Shown: positions 8,754 through 21,300, numbered from the stretch's first letter. The stretch: DNA of 63,795 nucleotides from Alphaproteobacteria bacterium (GCA_028865545.1 JAGWJY010000013.1:1-63795), one strand, 5' to 3'. Numbers and translations are program-made. The notes: a model not told the origin generated them from the sequence alone.

Positions 8754-11405
8754 TTAGGAGTCGGCCAAGCGACGCAAAGTGTAGAGCAATTCCAAAGCTT
8801 CTTTGGGCGTCAGCGCGTCCGGATCGACGGCGCGCAGGGCATCTTTGACCGTGTTCTTTGCCTCTGCCGTCTTCGCCTCCGTGCGGAACAGCGGCAGATC
8901 ATCGATGCGGGCGAGAGGCTTGTGGCCCTCACGCCCCTCCTCCAACGCTCGCAGCACTTCCTGCGCGCGCGCCACGACCGGCGCGGGAAGGCCTGCCAAC
9001 TTCGCCACATGGATACCATAGGAACGGTCGGCGACACCGGACACGACCTCATGCAGGAACACGATAGTGTCGTTCCACTCCCGCACCCGCATGGTAACGC
9101 AGGCGAGCGACGGCAGACGTTCGGCGAGCGCCGTCATTTCGTGATAATGCGTGGCAAACAGCGCGCGCGATTTGTTCTTCAGGTTAAGATGTTCGGCGGT
9201 GGCCCAGGCGATGGCGAGGCCGTCGAAGGTCGCTGTACCGCGACCGATCTCATCCAGGATCACCAGACTTCTATCGGTTGCCTGGTTGAGGATGGCGGCG
9301 GTTTCCACCATCTCGACCATGAAGGTGGAGCGGCCCGCCGCCAGATCGTCGCCGGCGCCGACGCGGCTGAACAAGCGGTCTACGACGCCGATATGGGCGC
9401 TGTCGGCCGGTACGAACGCGCCCATCTGCGCCAGAATGGCGATCAGCGCGTTCTGCCGCAGGAAGGTCGACTTGCCGGCCATATTCGGACCGGTCACCAG
9501 CCACAGCCGTTTGTCCGACGACAGATCGCAATCATTGGGCACGAAGGGGCCGGCGTGGATCGACTCCAATGCGGCTTCGACCACCGGATGGCGGCCGCGG
9601 ACAATAGCGAAGGCACGGCCATCGTCGATCTTCGGGCGCACATGCCGCTTGCCGACGGCAAGATCCGCGAGTGCGGAGGCGACATCGAGCACGGCCAGTG
9701 CATCCGCCATGCGCGCCAGCGACAGCGCAAGCGCCAGCGCCTCGTTCGCCATCTCGTCGAAGAGATCTTTTTCAATGGCCAAGGCCTGATCCCCGGCCTG
9801 CGAGATGCGGTTTGCCAAGGTCGACAACTCGTCCGTCGAAAAGCGCACCGAACCACCCATGGTCTGGCGATGGCGATAGCCACCACCGGTCATCAGTTTG
9901 TCGGCGTGCTGCGAGGCGACTTCGATAAAAAATCCAAGCACGCCGTTGTGCTTGATCTTGAGCGGGGCGCCGCTTTCTTCGCGGTAGCGCGTTTCCAGCG
10001 AGGCAATCACTCGGCGCGATTCGTCGCGCAGCGCGCGCACTTCGTCGAGTGGCGGATGCGCTCCGGCGCGTACGAAACCGCCGTCACGCGCGTAAAATGG
10101 CGGCTCATCGACCAGCAACTGTATGAGCCTGGCGTTCAGGGCCGAGACGTCGGCGGTGACTTGCACAAGCGCGCGAGCCGCATCGGCGGCCTCTCCGCGC
10201 TCCGTTTCGCCGGTCAATATCTCGCGCATGGCACGGGCACAGAGAATGCCATCGCGCAACGCGGCAAGATCGCGAGGGCCGGCGCGGCCCACCGACAAAC
10301 GCGCCAAGGCGCGCGCGATGTCTGGAGCGCGCCGCAACCTTTCGCGCAGTGCATCTCGGGTATCATTGTCATCGGCGAAGAACGCCACTGCGTCCTGTCG
10401 CGCTGCGAGCGCTTTCACGTCGGTCAGCGGTGCGGCCAGACGGGCGGCCAGCAATCGTGCGCCCGCCGCTGTCACGGTGCGGTCGATCACGGATAGGAAG
10501 CTCCCGCGCCGTTCGCCGGACAGCGTCTCGGTCAATTCAAGATTGCGCCGCGTTGCCGCATCGATCGCCATGAAGGCCTGCGGCGCTTCCCGGATCAGCG
10601 ATCGCAGAACGGGCAATTTTCCCTTCTGCGTCAGCTCGAGATAGGCGATGAGCGCGCCGGCAGCGGACAATTCGGCGCGCGAAAACGCCCCGAAGCCCGC
10701 AAGTTCTGCGACACCGTAATGTGTCTTGAGCGCCCGCTCACCCGCGCCGGAGTCGAATTTCACCGCAGGAAGCGCTGTCAGGGCGCCGCCCAAGGCCGCG
10801 ATGACCGGTGCAAAGGCGGCATCGTCGAGGAGACTGTCCGGCATCAACACCTCGCTCGGCGCCAGCCGCGCGATTTCGACGGCCAGATCGCCGGCGCCGA
10901 TAGTGGCGACGACGAAACTTCCCGTCGACATCTCGGCACTGGCCAGCGCGAATTCACCGCCCGCACGTCCCAGACTCACCAGCGTGTTGGCCCGCGACGG
11001 CTCCAGCAAGGAATCCTCGGTCAACGTTCCCGGCGTCACCAAGCGGACGACATCGCGCCGCACCACGGACTTGGACCCGCGCTTCCTGGCCTCGGCAGGG
11101 TCCTCCACCTGCTCGCAAATGGCGACCCGGAAACCCTTGCGGATCAGCCGCTCCAAGTACTGTTCGGCGGCGTGAACGGGCACGCCGCACATCGGAATAT
11201 CGTCGCCCAGATGCTTGCCCCGTTTGGTCAGCGCGATATCCAGCGCCTCCGCTGCCCTTGCGGCATCCTCGAAAAACAGTTCGTAGAAATCACCCATCCG
11301 GTAGAACAGGAGATAATCAGGGTGGGCGGCCTTGATCTCGAGGTACTGCGCCATCAAAGGCGTTGTGCCGTCGGCCGGCGGTATGGGGCTCTGCTGATCG
11401 TTCAT
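8754..11405 (-). CDS. mutS: DNA mismatch repair protein MutS
   Basis: Recognises base mismatches and small loops and starts repair with MutL. At 883 residues it is the usual MutS1 size. The mismatch-reading Phe-x-Glu motif is at residues 40-42 (GDFYELF). The connector, lever and clamp domains follow, and the ATPase Walker A, GPNMAGKS, is at about 639-646, then the Walker B region ([11 protein letters not shown]) and the FATHYHE segment. The C-terminus is a helix-turn-helix dimerisation region. The gene is divergent from maeB with about 100 bases between their starts. Confidence 0.97.
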   Translation of the reverse strand: MNDQQSPIPPADGTTPLMAQYLEIKAAHPDYLLFYRMGDFYELFFEDAARAAEALDIALTKRGKHLGDDIPMCGVPVHAAEQYLERLIRKGFRVAICEQVEDPAEARKRGSKSVVRRDVVRLVTPGTLTEDSLLEPSRANTLVSLGRAGGEFALASAEMSTGSFVVATIGAGDLAVEIARLAPSEVLMPDSLLDDAAFAPVIAALGGALTALPAVKFDSGAGERALKTHYGVAELAGFGAFSRAELSAAGALIAYLELTQKGKLPVLRSLIREAPQAFMAIDAATRRNLELTETLSGERRGSFLSVIDRTVTAAGARLLAARLAAPLTDVKALAARQDAVAFFADDNDTRDALRERLRRAPDIARALARLSVGRAGPRDLAALRDGILCARAMREILTGETERGEAADAARALVQVTADVSALNARLIQLLVDEPPFYARDGGFVRAGAHPPLDEVRALRDESRRVIASLETRYREESGAPLKIKHNGVLGFFIEVASQHADKLMTGGGYRHRQTMGGSVRFSTDELSTLANRISQAGDQALAIEKDLFDEMANEALALALSLARMADALAVLDVASALADLAVGKRHVRPKIDDGRAFAIVRGRHPVVEAALESIHAGPFVPNDCDLSSDKRLWLVTGPNMAGKSTFLRQNALIAILAQMGAFVPADSAHIGVVDRLFSRVGAGDDLAAGRSTFMVEMVETAAILNQATDRSLVILDEIGRGTATFDGLAIAWATAEHLNLKNKSRALFATHYHEMTALAERLPSLACVTMRVREWNDTIVFLHEVVSGVADRSYGIHVAKLAGLPAPVVARAQEVLRALEEGREGHKPLARIDDLPLFRTEAKTAEAKNTVKDALRAVDPDALTPKEALELLYTLRRLADS

Positions 11406-11511
11406 GCGGCAAGCCTAGCAGAACGGCACGCATCCATGCGTTGCGTATGACGCAAGTGCAAAGCCCGTCTGACCTGATATTCTGTGGAAAAGCCCCTCTT
11501 TGGAAACGCTC

Positions 11512-13764
11512 ATGGACACACCCCGCCCTTCCTACACAGAAGAAGAAGCCCTTGCCTTTCACGCCAACGGCAAGCCCGGTAAGATTGAAATCTCCCCTAC
11601 CAAACCGATGGCGTCGCAACGCGACTTGAGCCTGGCCTATTCGCCGGGCGTTGCGGTGCCGGTGCGCGCCATCGCCGAGAACCCGGACCTGGTCTACGAT
11701 TATACCGCGAAGGGAAATTTCGTCGCCGTAATCTCCAACGGCACGGCGATCCTCGGTCTGGGCGATCTCGGAGCGCTGGCTTCCAAGCCAGTGATGGAGG
11801 GCAAAGCCGTCCTCTTCAAGCGTTTCGCCGACGTCGACGCCATCGATCTGGAAGTCGACACCACCGACATCGACGCCTTCGTCAATTGCGTGCGCTATCT
11901 GGCGCCATCCTTCGGCGGCATCAATTTGGAAGATATCAAGGCGCCGGATTGCTTCGTCATCGAAGAGCGGTTGCGCGAGTTGATGAACATTCCCGTCTTC
12001 CACGACGACCAGCACGGTACCGCGATCATTTCCACCGCCGGCATCATCAATGCGCTGCACCTGACGGGGCGCAAGATCGCCGACGTCAAGGTGGTGGTGA
12101 ACGGCGCCGGTGCGGCGGGGATCGCCTGTCTCGAGCTGTTGAAGTCCATGGGTCTGCCATCCGCCAATGCCATCCTTTGCGATTCCAAGGGCGTGGTCTA
12201 TCGCGGCCGCACCGTGGGTATGAACCAGTGGAAGAGCGCGCATGCGGTGGAGACCAGGGCGCGCAGCCTGGCCGATGCGATGGTTGACTGCGATGTCTTC
12301 CTTGGCCTGTCGGTCAAAGGTGCGCTGACGCAGGATATGGTCAAGACCATGGCAAAGGCACCGATTATCTTCGCCATGGCCAATCCCGACCCGGAGATCA
12401 CGCCGGAAGAAGCCAAGGCGGTGCGCCCCGAAGCGATCGTCGCGACCGGCCGCAGCGACTATCCCAACCAGGTGAACAACGTTCTCGGCTTTCCGTACAT
12501 CTTCCGCGGCGCGCTGGACGTCCGCGCCACGACGATCAACGAGGCGATGAAGATCGCCGCGGTTGAGGCAATCGCGGCGCTGGCTCGAGAAGACGTCCCT
12601 GACGAAGTGGCGGCGGCCTACCGCGGCTCGCGTCCGATGTATGGGCCGGACTATATAATTCCGGTGCCCTTTGATCCGCGCCTGATCACCCGCGTGTCGT
12701 CGGCCGTCGCCGAAGCAGCGATCAAATCCGGCGTGGCGCGGCGTGAAATCAAGGACATCGAACATTACCGCGCGCAATTGACGGCACGTCTGGACCCGTC
12801 CGCCATCCTGTTCCATCAGATCACCGCCGGCGTGCGCGCCAAGCCCAAGCGTGTTGTGTTCGCGGAAGGCGAAGAAGAATGCGTCATCCGCGCGGCGGCG
12901 GCGTTCCAGCATGCCGGACTCGGCAAAGCCCTGCTGGTGGGTCGCACCGAAGTGGTCAAGGCCGGGATTAAACGAGCTGGGCTCGAGGGCTTCGCCGATC
13001 TCGAAATTCGCGTGCCGCATTCCGCCGCCGATGCCACGTCTTATATCGACGCCCTCTACAAGCGGCTGCAACGCCGCGGCGGGCTTTATCGCGACTGCGT
13101 GCGCCTCGTCACCAACGACCGCAATGTCTACGCCGCTTCGATGCTGGCGGCGGGCGATGCCGATGCCATGGTCAGCGGCGTCACGCGCAACTACTCCACC
13201 GTCCTTAACGATGTGCGCAAGGTCCTCGACGTGCCGCCGGGGCAACGGCCAATCGGCGTGCTGGTGATCTTCGCCAAAGGGAAGGTGATTTTCGTGGCCG
13301 ACACCAGCGTGCACGAGATGCCGACCTCCGAACAACTGGCGGACATCGCCGTGCAGGCTGCACGTGTCACACGGCGTTTCGGCTACACGCCGCGTGTCGC
13401 CATGCTGGCCTCCTCCACCTTTGGTTTCCCGCGCAGCGAACGCAGCGAACGCGTCGTTGAGGCAGTGCATATACTCGACAAGCGCCAGGTCGATTTCGAG
13501 TATGACGGCGAAATGGCTGTCGACGTGGCGCTCGACCGCGAGAAGATGGCACTCTATCCGTTCTGCCGGCTGACCGACACCGCCAATGTGCTCATCATGC
13601 CGGCGGTGCATTCGGCCGCCATCTCCACAAAGCTGCTGCAGCAGATCGGCGGCGTTAGCATGATGGGGCCGTTCCTCGTGGGTCTCGAGAAATCCGTGCA
13701 GATCGTCTCGCTTGGTGCCAAGATGAGTGAAATCTACAACGCCGCCGTCATCGCGGCCCTGTGA
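11512..13764 (+). CDS. maeB: NADP-dependent malic enzyme with C-terminal phosphotransacetylase-like domain
   Basis: Oxidative decarboxylation of malate to pyruvate, supplying NADPH and linking the TCA cycle to pyruvate, presumably balancing the PEP carboxykinase also in this window. About 750 residues, the long MaeB form. The N-terminal malic enzyme part (about 1-425) includes SPGVAVPVRAI, the FHDDQHGTA signature and the Rossmann motif GAGAAG. The C-terminal part (about 430-745) resembles phosphate acetyltransferase, which in this family is regulatory and binds acetyl-CoA. The ATG at 11512 has GGAAA five bases upstream; a TTG at 11500 is the alternative. The M20 peptidase gene begins 7 bases after the stop. 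Confidence 0.95.
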   Translation: MDTPRPSYTEEEALAFHANGKPGKIEISPTKPMASQRDLSLAYSPGVAVPVRAIAENPDLVYDYTAKGNFVAVISNGTAILGLGDLGALASKPVMEGKAVLFKRFADVDAIDLEVDTTDIDAFVNCVRYLAPSFGGINLEDIKAPDCFVIEERLRELMNIPVFHDDQHGTAIISTAGIINALHLTGRKIADVKVVVNGAGAAGIACLELLKSMGLPSANAILCDSKGVVYRGRTVGMNQWKSAHAVETRARSLADAMVDCDVFLGLSVKGALTQDMVKTMAKAPIIFAMANPDPEITPEEAKAVRPEAIVATGRSDYPNQVNNVLGFPYIFRGALDVRATTINEAMKIAAVEAIAALAREDVPDEVAAAYRGSRPMYGPDYIIPVPFDPRLITRVSSAVAEAAIKSGVARREIKDIEHYRAQLTARLDPSAILFHQITAGVRAKPKRVVFAEGEEECVIRAAAAFQHAGLGKALLVGRTEVVKAGIKRAGLEGFADLEIRVPHSAADATSYIDALYKRLQRRGGLYRDCVRLVTNDRNVYAASMLAAGDADAMVSGVTRNYSTVLNDVRKVLDVPPGQRPIGVLVIFAKGKVIFVADTSVHEMPTSEQLADIAVQAARVTRRFGYTPRVAMLASSTFGFPRSERSERVVEAVHILDKRQVDFEYDGEMAVDVALDREKMALYPFCRLTDTANVLIMPAVHSAAISTKLLQQIGGVSMMGPFLVGLEKSVQIVSLGAKMSEIYNAAVIAAL

Positions 13765-13771
13765 CGGAAAA

Positions 13772-15184
13772 ATGGACAAACTGACGCGCTTCATGAACGG
13801 CATCTGGGATGGCGAGATTATCCCAACGCTGACCGACTACATCCGCATTCCCAACAAGTCGCCGATGTTCGATCCCGACTGGGAGAAGCACGGCCACATG
13901 GACAAGGTTGTAGCCCTGTTCGAGACCTGGGCGCGCGCCAAACTCGCCAAGCTTCCCGGCGCGACGCTGGAGGTGGTGCGTGTTGCCGGCCGCACGCCGC
14001 TGATCTTCATTGAGGTGCCGGGCAAGACCGCCGGCACGGTGCTACTCTACGGCCATCTCGACAAACAGCCGGAGATGAAGGGCTGGGCAGAAGGCATGGG
14101 ACCATGGACGCCCGTGCTCAAGGACAACAAGCTGTATGGCCGCGGTGGGGCCGACGATGGCTATGCCATGTTCGCCTCGATCGCCGCACTGCTGGCATTG
14201 GCCGAACAGAAGATCGACCACGCGCGTTGCGTTATCACGATCGAGGCCGGCGAAGAATCTGGTTCCCCCGACCTGCCCTTCTATATCGAGCACTTGGCGG
14301 AACGCATCGGCACACCAGATTTGATCGTCTGCCTGGATTCGGGCTGCGGCAATTACGACCAACTCTGGCTAACCACCAGCCTGCGCGGCATCGCGGCGGG
14401 GAAACTCTCTGTGCGCGTATTAACCGAAGGCGTGCATTCGGGCGACGCCAGCGGCATCGTGCCGTCGTCCTTCCGCATCCTGCGCGCATTGTTGTCGCGC
14501 ATCGAGGACGAAACCACTGGTGCGATGAAGCTTTCCGAATTTTTCGCGCCGGTGCCGGACGAACGCGTTGAACAGGCCAGAGCGGCGTCGCGAATCCTAG
14601 GCAACGATGTCTATACCAAACTGCCTTTCGCAGGCACCACCAAGCCGATGGCCATGACGCCGGTGGAGATGATCCTGAATCGCACCTGGAAGCCGCAGCT
14701 CGCAGTGATCGGCATGGAGGGTTATCCGTTGCCGGAGCACGCCGGCAACGTGCTATTGCCCTATTCGGTGGCCAAGCTGTCGCTGCGCACCCCGCCGACC
14801 TGTGATGCCGAGGCCGCTGTCGCCGCGCTCAAGAATGTCCTGGAAGACGATCCACCTTACGGGGCCGAGGTCAAATTCGAAGCGGAAGCCGGGCAGACCG
14901 GCTGGAACGCCCCAAGCCTGGCACCCTGGCTGGAGGCATCGCTGCGCAAGGCGTCCGAGAGCCATTTCGGCAAGCCAGTCGCCTATATGGGCGAGGGCGG
15001 GTCGATTCCCTTCATGGCCATGCTTGGTAAGAAATTCCCCAAGACCCAATTCGTGGTGACGGGGGTGCTAGGGCCTCATTCCAACGCCCATGGCCCAAAC
15101 GAATTCCTGCACATCCCGACGGCGAAAAAGGTGTCGGCCTGCATCGCGGAGGTCCTGACGGATCACGCAGCTGCGCACAGATAA
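13772..15184 (+). CDS. M20 family metallopeptidase (dipeptidase type)
   Basis: A 470-residue zinc peptidase of the M20 family, of the kind annotated as carnosinase-like dipeptidase. Di-zinc site elements are visible: YGHLDKQPE (His and Asp), GRGGADDGY (bridging Asp), EAGEESGS (catalytic Glu and metal Glu), and the later metal Asp in CLDSGCG. A lid dimerisation domain would occupy about residues 205-370. No signal peptide, so cytoplasmic. The start ATG is preceded by GGAAAA right after the maeB stop, so they are probably one transcript, with tspO starting 3 bases after its end. The specific substrate is unknown. Confidence 0.9.
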   Translation: MDKLTRFMNGIWDGEIIPTLTDYIRIPNKSPMFDPDWEKHGHMDKVVALFETWARAKLAKLPGATLEVVRVAGRTPLIFIEVPGKTAGTVLLYGHLDKQPEMKGWAEGMGPWTPVLKDNKLYGRGGADDGYAMFASIAALLALAEQKIDHARCVITIEAGEESGSPDLPFYIEHLAERIGTPDLIVCLDSGCGNYDQLWLTTSLRGIAAGKLSVRVLTEGVHSGDASGIVPSSFRILRALLSRIEDETTGAMKLSEFFAPVPDERVEQARAASRILGNDVYTKLPFAGTTKPMAMTPVEMILNRTWKPQLAVIGMEGYPLPEHAGNVLLPYSVAKLSLRTPPTCDAEAAVAALKNVLEDDPPYGAEVKFEAEAGQTGWNAPSLAPWLEASLRKASESHFGKPVAYMGEGGSIPFMAMLGKKFPKTQFVVTGVLGPHSNAHGPNEFLHIPTAKKVSACIAEVLTDHAAAHR

Positions 15185-15187
15185 CCC

Positions 15188-15658
15188 GTGAGCAGGAAAG
15201 CGTTTGAGCTTCTCATCCTTTTCGCGCTGCTTGCCGGGACGCTGGCGGTGGGGTTCGTCGCCAGTCAGGTTACTGTGCCGAACATTCCCGGCTGGTATGC
15301 CGGGTTGCACAAGCCCGGCTTCAATCCGCCGAACTGGCTGTTTGCCCCTGTCTGGACATCGCTTTACGTCCTGATGGCGGTGGCGGCTTGGCGTGTCTGG
15401 CGCAAAGCCGGACTCCGGCCGCTGGCGCTTTACGCCCTGCAGCTCGCGCTCAATGGGGCTTGGTCCTTCATCTTTTTCGGAGCACATACGATCGGCTTTG
15501 CGCTCATCGAGATCGTGCTGTTGCTGGCGGCGGTCTTGGCGACCTTGGGGGACTTCTGGGGGAAAGACCGGCTCGCCGGACTGTTTTTTGTGCCCTATGC
15601 CGGCTGGGTCCTTTTCGCCGGCGTGCTGAATGCCGCAATCTGGCGGCTGAATGGGTAA
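15188..15658 (+). CDS. tspO: TspO/MBR family tryptophan-rich sensory protein
   Basis: A 156-residue membrane protein with five hydrophobic helices, the standard TspO fold. Family hallmarks visible are WYAGLHKPGFNPPNW in loop 1 (the tetrapyrrole/sterol-binding side), LYVLMAVAAWRVW in helix 2, and LNGAWSFIFFG in helix 3. TspO proteins bind porphyrins; in Rhodobacter TspO down-regulates photopigment genes. Whether this organism is phototrophic is not shown here. The start is GTG, three bases after the M20 peptidase stop. Confidence 0.93.
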   Translation: MSRKAFELLILFALLAGTLAVGFVASQVTVPNIPGWYAGLHKPGFNPPNWLFAPVWTSLYVLMAVAAWRVWRKAGLRPLALYALQLALNGAWSFIFFGAHTIGFALIEIVLLLAAVLATLGDFWGKDRLAGLFFVPYAGWVLFAGVLNAAIWRLNG

Positions 15659-15727
15659 TGGGCCACCGATCTGGTTTCGTTCCAGAGGCTTAGGCCGACT
15701 TTCCGTTCAGCAACGACGCCGCACGGC

Positions 15728-15756
15728 CTTGCGAGTGCGCACCCCCCACCCTATAT
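15728..15756 (+). promoter_or_regulatory. Candidate RpoH (sigma-32) promoter of dnaK
   Basis: CTTGCG at 15728-15733 and CTATAT at 15751-15756, 17 bases apart, fit the alphaproteobacterial heat-shock promoter pattern (CTTG, 17-base spacer, C-rich sequence ending in CTATAT). This predicts a start near 15763 and a dnaK leader of about 110 bases. The housekeeping pattern is similar, so sigma-70 recognition is possible. Confidence 0.55.
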
Positions 15757-15874
15757 ACCCCTCAGGTGCGGTAAGGGCTTTTTGGCTCTTTGCCGCCATT
15801 TTATGCGTGGGGCGGGCATAACGGCGCTTTCTCGAAAGGCCTGAGACCCGCCGCCCAGAAGGAAGGAAATAGAC

Positions 15875-17806
<1,932 letters not shown>

Positions 17807-17822
17807 TTCGGTAGGCGGAATG

Positions 17823-17894
17823 CGGAGATCGGGAGTCGGGAATCGATGACGACGTTATGTTCATCAGATTTCGGACTTCCGATTTCTGATTTTT
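17823..17894 (+). terminator. Long hairpin plus T-run between dnaK and dnaJ
   Basis: Arms 17823-17844 and 17867-17888 pair at 21 of 22 positions as RNA (several G-U pairs, one G-G mismatch) around a 22-base loop. A TTTTT run follows at 17890-17894. This has the form of an intrinsic terminator or attenuator placed 20 bases before the dnaJ start, and would reduce dnaJ relative to dnaK. It could instead be an RNA-processing or stability element, or a mobile repeat remnant. Confidence 0.6.
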
Positions 17895-17912
17895 AGAGTC
17901 CTCGGGAAAATC

Positions 17913-19055
17913 ATGAGTAAGCGTTGCTATTACGACGTTCTGGGCTGCAAGAAGGGGGCGGCGCCGACCGAGATCAAGGCGGCCTACCGCAAGCTTGCCA
18001 TGGAGCTTCATCCCGACCGCAATCCCGGCGACCATACCGCCGAGGTCAAATTCAAAGAAATCAACGAAGCTTATGACATCCTGAAGGATGATCAACGCCG
18101 TGCCGCCTATGACCGTTTCGGCCACGCGGCGTTCGAACAAGGCATGGGCAATGGCCGCGGTGGCGGCGGGCATCCCTTCGATTTTGCCGCCTCTTTCACT
18201 GACGTGTTCGACGATCTGTTCGGCGAGTTCATGGGTGGCGGCAAGCAGCGGCGTCGGCAGAACCGCGGCGGCGATCTCAGATACAATCTTCAAATCTCCT
18301 TGGAACAGGCATTCCGCGGCTATCGCGCCGAGATCAAGGTGCCCTCCGCCGTCGCCTGCGAGGTTTGCGGCGGCTCTGGCGCTACCCCCGGCAGCCAAGC
18401 GGAGCAATGCTCGACTTGCGCCGGCCATGGCAAGGTGCGCGCCACGCAAGGCTTCTTCACCATCGAGCGAACCTGCCCACATTGCCAAGGGCGTGGCCGC
18501 GTCGTGCGCAATCCGTGCAAGCCCTGCGGCGGCAGCGGGCATGTACAAAAGGAGCGTACGCTTGCCGTCGACATCCCCGCCGGTGTCGAAGAAGGCACGC
18601 GCGTGCGTCTTTCGGGTGAAGGCCAAGCCGGATTCAACGGCGGACCGCCGGGTGATCTTTATGTCTTCGTCTCGGTCTCAGAGCACCAAATCTTTCAACG
18701 TGAAGGCCATGATCTCTATTGCCATGTGCCCGTGTCGTTTGTGACCGCGGCGCTCGGTGGTGCCATCGAAGTGCCGACGCTGGACGGCGGTCGCGCCAAG
18801 GTCGTGATTCCTGAAGGCAGCCAGTCCGGCCGTCAATTCCGGCTGCGCGGCAAGGGCATGCCGGTGCTGCGCGGCGGCGGCATGGCCGGTGATCTTTATA
18901 TCGAAGTCACCGCGGAGACGCCGGTCAAGTTGAGCAAACGGCAGAAGGAGTTGCTGCGCGAGTTCGAAAAGAGCAGTGAAGCCGGCACCCATCCGCATTC
19001 CGAAGGCTTCCTGGACAAGGTGAAAGAGTTCTGGAACGGCGGCGCCAAGGCGTGA
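17913..19055 (+). CDS. dnaJ: Chaperone DnaJ (Hsp40)
   Basis: J-protein co-chaperone that delivers clients to DnaK and stimulates its ATPase. At 380 residues it is full length. The J domain (about 1-70) contains the HPD motif in LHPDRNPG. A Gly/Phe-rich stretch follows. The zinc domain (about 145-210) has four CxxCxGxG-like repeats: [24 protein letters not shown] and CKPCGGSG. The C-terminal substrate-binding domains follow to the end. The downstream methyltransferase start overlaps the dnaJ stop (TGATG). Confidence 0.98.
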   Translation: MSKRCYYDVLGCKKGAAPTEIKAAYRKLAMELHPDRNPGDHTAEVKFKEINEAYDILKDDQRRAAYDRFGHAAFEQGMGNGRGGGGHPFDFAASFTDVFDDLFGEFMGGGKQRRRQNRGGDLRYNLQISLEQAFRGYRAEIKVPSAVACEVCGGSGATPGSQAEQCSTCAGHGKVRATQGFFTIERTCPHCQGRGRVVRNPCKPCGGSGHVQKERTLAVDIPAGVEEGTRVRLSGEGQAGFNGGPPGDLYVFVSVSEHQIFQREGHDLYCHVPVSFVTAALGGAIEVPTLDGGRAKVVIPEGSQSGRQFRLRGKGMPVLRGGGMAGDLYIEVTAETPVKLSKRQKELLREFEKSSEAGTHPHSEGFLDKVKEFWNGGAKA

Positions 19056-19606
19056 TGCCTTCAACCGTTCTCGACCATTTCCGCTTTCTCGGCCGGTTAG
19101 CCGTCAATCCATCGAGCGTGGGCGCCATTGCGCCATCGAGCGCCAGGCTGGCACGCGCCATGGCGGCCGAAGCCGACCCATCACACGACGGACCGGTGCT
19201 CGAATTGGGGCCCGGCACCGGCGTCGTCACCGCAGCGTTGATCGCCCGTGGCTTTGCACCGGAGCGGATCGTCACGATCGAATACGATCCGCATTTTGTT
19301 GCCGCCCTGCGCAGGCGCTTTCCGACGGTCGCTGTTGTGCAAGGCGATGCCTTCGAGTTAGCGCCCGCAGACGTGCCCTTTCGCGCGATCGTCTCCAGCC
19401 TGCCATTGCTGAATTTCCCCTTAGTACGGCGCGAAGCCTTAATCGAAAACGCGCTGTCTCGATTATCGCCAGGTGCGCCCTATATACAGTTTTCCTACGG
19501 CCTTACGCCGCCGGTCGCAGCGCCCAATGGTGCGTGTGTCAAGCTTGCCGCGCGTGTCTGGCGCAACTTGCCACCCGCAAGGGTGTGGGTTTATCGGCGG
19601 ACATGA
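19055..19606 (+). CDS. SAM-dependent phospholipid N-methyltransferase (PmtA-like)
   Basis: A 183-residue class I methyltransferase. The SAM-binding motif I is VLELGPGTGVVT near residue 48, and the acidic end of strand 2 is VTIEYDPHF. The N-terminal FRFLGRLAVNPSSVGAI and C-terminal LPPARVWVYRR segments match the PmtA type that methylates phosphatidylethanolamine toward phosphatidylcholine; these are often mislabelled rRNA adenine methylases. The start codon ATG overlaps the dnaJ stop, indicating translational coupling. It ends one base before the convergent pckA stop. Phospholipid specificity is inferred from pattern only. Confidence 0.8.
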   Translation: MPSTVLDHFRFLGRLAVNPSSVGAIAPSSARLARAMAAEADPSHDGPVLELGPGTGVVTAALIARGFAPERIVTIEYDPHFVAALRRRFPTVAVVQGDAFELAPADVPFRAIVSSLPLLNFPLVRREALIENALSRLSPGAPYIQFSYGLTPPVAAPNGACVKLAARVWRNLPPARVWVYRRT

Positions 19607-21226
19607 CTATGCCGCATTCGCGATGAAAGCCGCGTTCTTCAACACGCGCTCATCGACGAAGGGAAGATACATTTTGAAATTGTCGCGGAACATGCCGGCA
19701 AGTTTCTTGGCTTGTGCGTCATAAGCCGCCTTGTCGATCCAAGTGTCGCGCGGATTCAAGATCGCCCTGTCGACACCCACAACGTCGACCGGAATGCGGA
19801 AGCCGAATATCGGATCGAGGCGCCACTCCGACGACGCCAGCGAGCCATTCAGTGCCGCGGCCAAAAGCGCGCGCGTTACCTTGATCGGCATGCGCTTGCC
19901 GCCGGCACCCACCGGCCCGCCCGTCCATCCGGTGTTGACCAGCCAGCAATCGGCATCGTGCCGATCAATCAGGTCACGCAGTAGATTGCCGTAGACCGAA
20001 GGATGGCGCGGCATGAACGGCGCGCCGAAACACGTTGAAAAGGTCGGTTCTGGATCTTTGCCGAGCCCCTTTTCGGTTCCCGCGACCTTGGCGGTGAAGC
20101 CGGATAGGAAATGGTACATCGCCTGACTGGGCGACAGTTTCGCAATGGGTGGCAACACACCGAAGGCGTCTGCCGTCAGCATGATGACATTGCTGGGTTG
20201 CGGCGCTCGCCCGGTGTCGCTGGCATGCGGGATGAAATGGATGGGATAGGCGGCGCGGGTGTTTTCGGTGTGCCGCTCGTCGTCGAGGTCGAGGATACCC
20301 GTTTCGGGATCGCATACGACGTTCTCGAGCACGGTCCCGAAGCGCTGCGTGGTCGCGTAAATCTCCGGCTCGGCTTCCGGCGAAAGACGGATCACCTTGG
20401 CGTAACAGCCGCCTTCAAAATTGAAGATACCGTTCTCGCTCCAGCCATGTTCGTCGTCGCCGATCAGGGTGCGACTGGAATCGGCGGAGAGTGTCGTCTT
20501 GCCCGTACCCGAAAGCCCGAAGAAGATGGCACTCTTGCCGTCGTCGCCGACATTGGCGGAGCAATGCATCGGCAACACCTGCTTCAACGGCAGCAGAAAA
20601 TTCAGAATAGTAAAAACCGACTTTTTCATCTCGCCGGCGTAAGACGTACCGCCGATCAACACACGCCTGTTGGCGAAGTCGAGGGCGATGACCGTACTGC
20701 TCCTGGTGCCGTGGCGGGCAGGATCGGCCGCAAAGCCGGCAAGGTCGATAATCGTGAACTCCGGTATGAAACCGGAAAGTTCTTCACTTATCGGCCGGAT
20801 CAACAACTGATTCACAAACAGCGAATGCCAAGCATATTCGGTGATGACTCGCACCGGTAGGCGGTGACCAAGATCGGCGCCGGCATAAAGATCACGAGTG
20901 TACAGTTCGCGCCCCTCGGAATAAGCCATCATGTCTTCGAATAATGTCTGAGCGTCGCTCGGGCTAAGGGCTTTATTGTTGTCCCACCAGACGCTGTCCT
21001 CGGTCCCGGAATCCCGAACAATAAATTTGTCGCCCGGCGAGCGGCCCGTGTGCTGCCCCGTGAGAACCACCAGCGCACCGTCTTTGGCCAGACGGCCTTC
21101 GCCGCGTGCGATTGCGTGTTCGTACAGCGTGGACGGTGCGAGATTCCAATGCACCTTCCGGAGGTTGCCGAAGCCATGGGCTTCCAGGCCGAAGGCGCTC
21201 GCGTGCCTGCTGGTGTTGTGTGACAT
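19607..21226 (-). CDS. pckA: Phosphoenolpyruvate carboxykinase (ATP)
   Basis: Converts oxaloacetate and ATP to PEP, CO2 and ADP, the first step of gluconeogenesis. At 539 residues it is a normal ATP-type PckA. Visible are the oxaloacetate-binding Arg region ([14 protein letters not shown]), the kinase-1a/P-loop [11 protein letters not shown] near residue 235, the metal site (LIGDDEHGW) and the adenine loop region near the C-terminus. GAGGAGAAAC precedes the ATG. The gene is convergent with the methyltransferase and divergent from the MoeB-type gene. Two adjacent TTCGAA palindromes lie about 65 bases upstream of its start. Confidence 0.97.
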   Translation of the reverse strand: MSHNTSRHASAFGLEAHGFGNLRKVHWNLAPSTLYEHAIARGEGRLAKDGALVVLTGQHTGRSPGDKFIVRDSGTEDSVWWDNNKALSPSDAQTLFEDMMAYSEGRELYTRDLYAGADLGHRLPVRVITEYAWHSLFVNQLLIRPISEELSGFIPEFTIIDLAGFAADPARHGTRSSTVIALDFANRRVLIGGTSYAGEMKKSVFTILNFLLPLKQVLPMHCSANVGDDGKSAIFFGLSGTGKTTLSADSSRTLIGDDEHGWSENGIFNFEGGCYAKVIRLSPEAEPEIYATTQRFGTVLENVVCDPETGILDLDDERHTENTRAAYPIHFIPHASDTGRAPQPSNVIMLTADAFGVLPPIAKLSPSQAMYHFLSGFTAKVAGTEKGLGKDPEPTFSTCFGAPFMPRHPSVYGNLLRDLIDRHDADCWLVNTGWTGGPVGAGGKRMPIKVTRALLAAALNGSLASSEWRLDPIFGFRIPVDVVGVDRAILNPRDTWIDKAAYDAQAKKLAGMFRDNFKMYLPFVDERVLKNAAFIANAA

Positions 21227-21286
21227 GTTTCTCCTCGGTCAATATCGTACGCCAGCGGAGCGACAGGAGAAGTGCGACGCTTTTGC

Positions 21287-21300
21287 TTCGAAAGTTCGAA
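21287..21300. promoter_or_regulatory. Paired TTCGAA palindromes upstream of pckA
   Basis: TTCGAA occurs at 21287-21292 and again at 21295-21300, separated by two bases. The pair sits in the 200-base divergent region between pckA and the MoeB-type gene, 60-75 bases from the pckA start. It could be an operator for carbon-source control of pckA; nothing else supports this. Confidence 0.25.

Noticed and set aside
8745-10496. A 583-codon plus-strand frame inside mutS
   Set aside because: Antisense of mutS; composition is typical of a shadow frame.
11317-13803. An 828-codon minus-strand frame opposite maeB
   Set aside because: Antisense of a gene with clear malic enzyme and phosphotransacetylase motifs; runs into mutS without its own signals.
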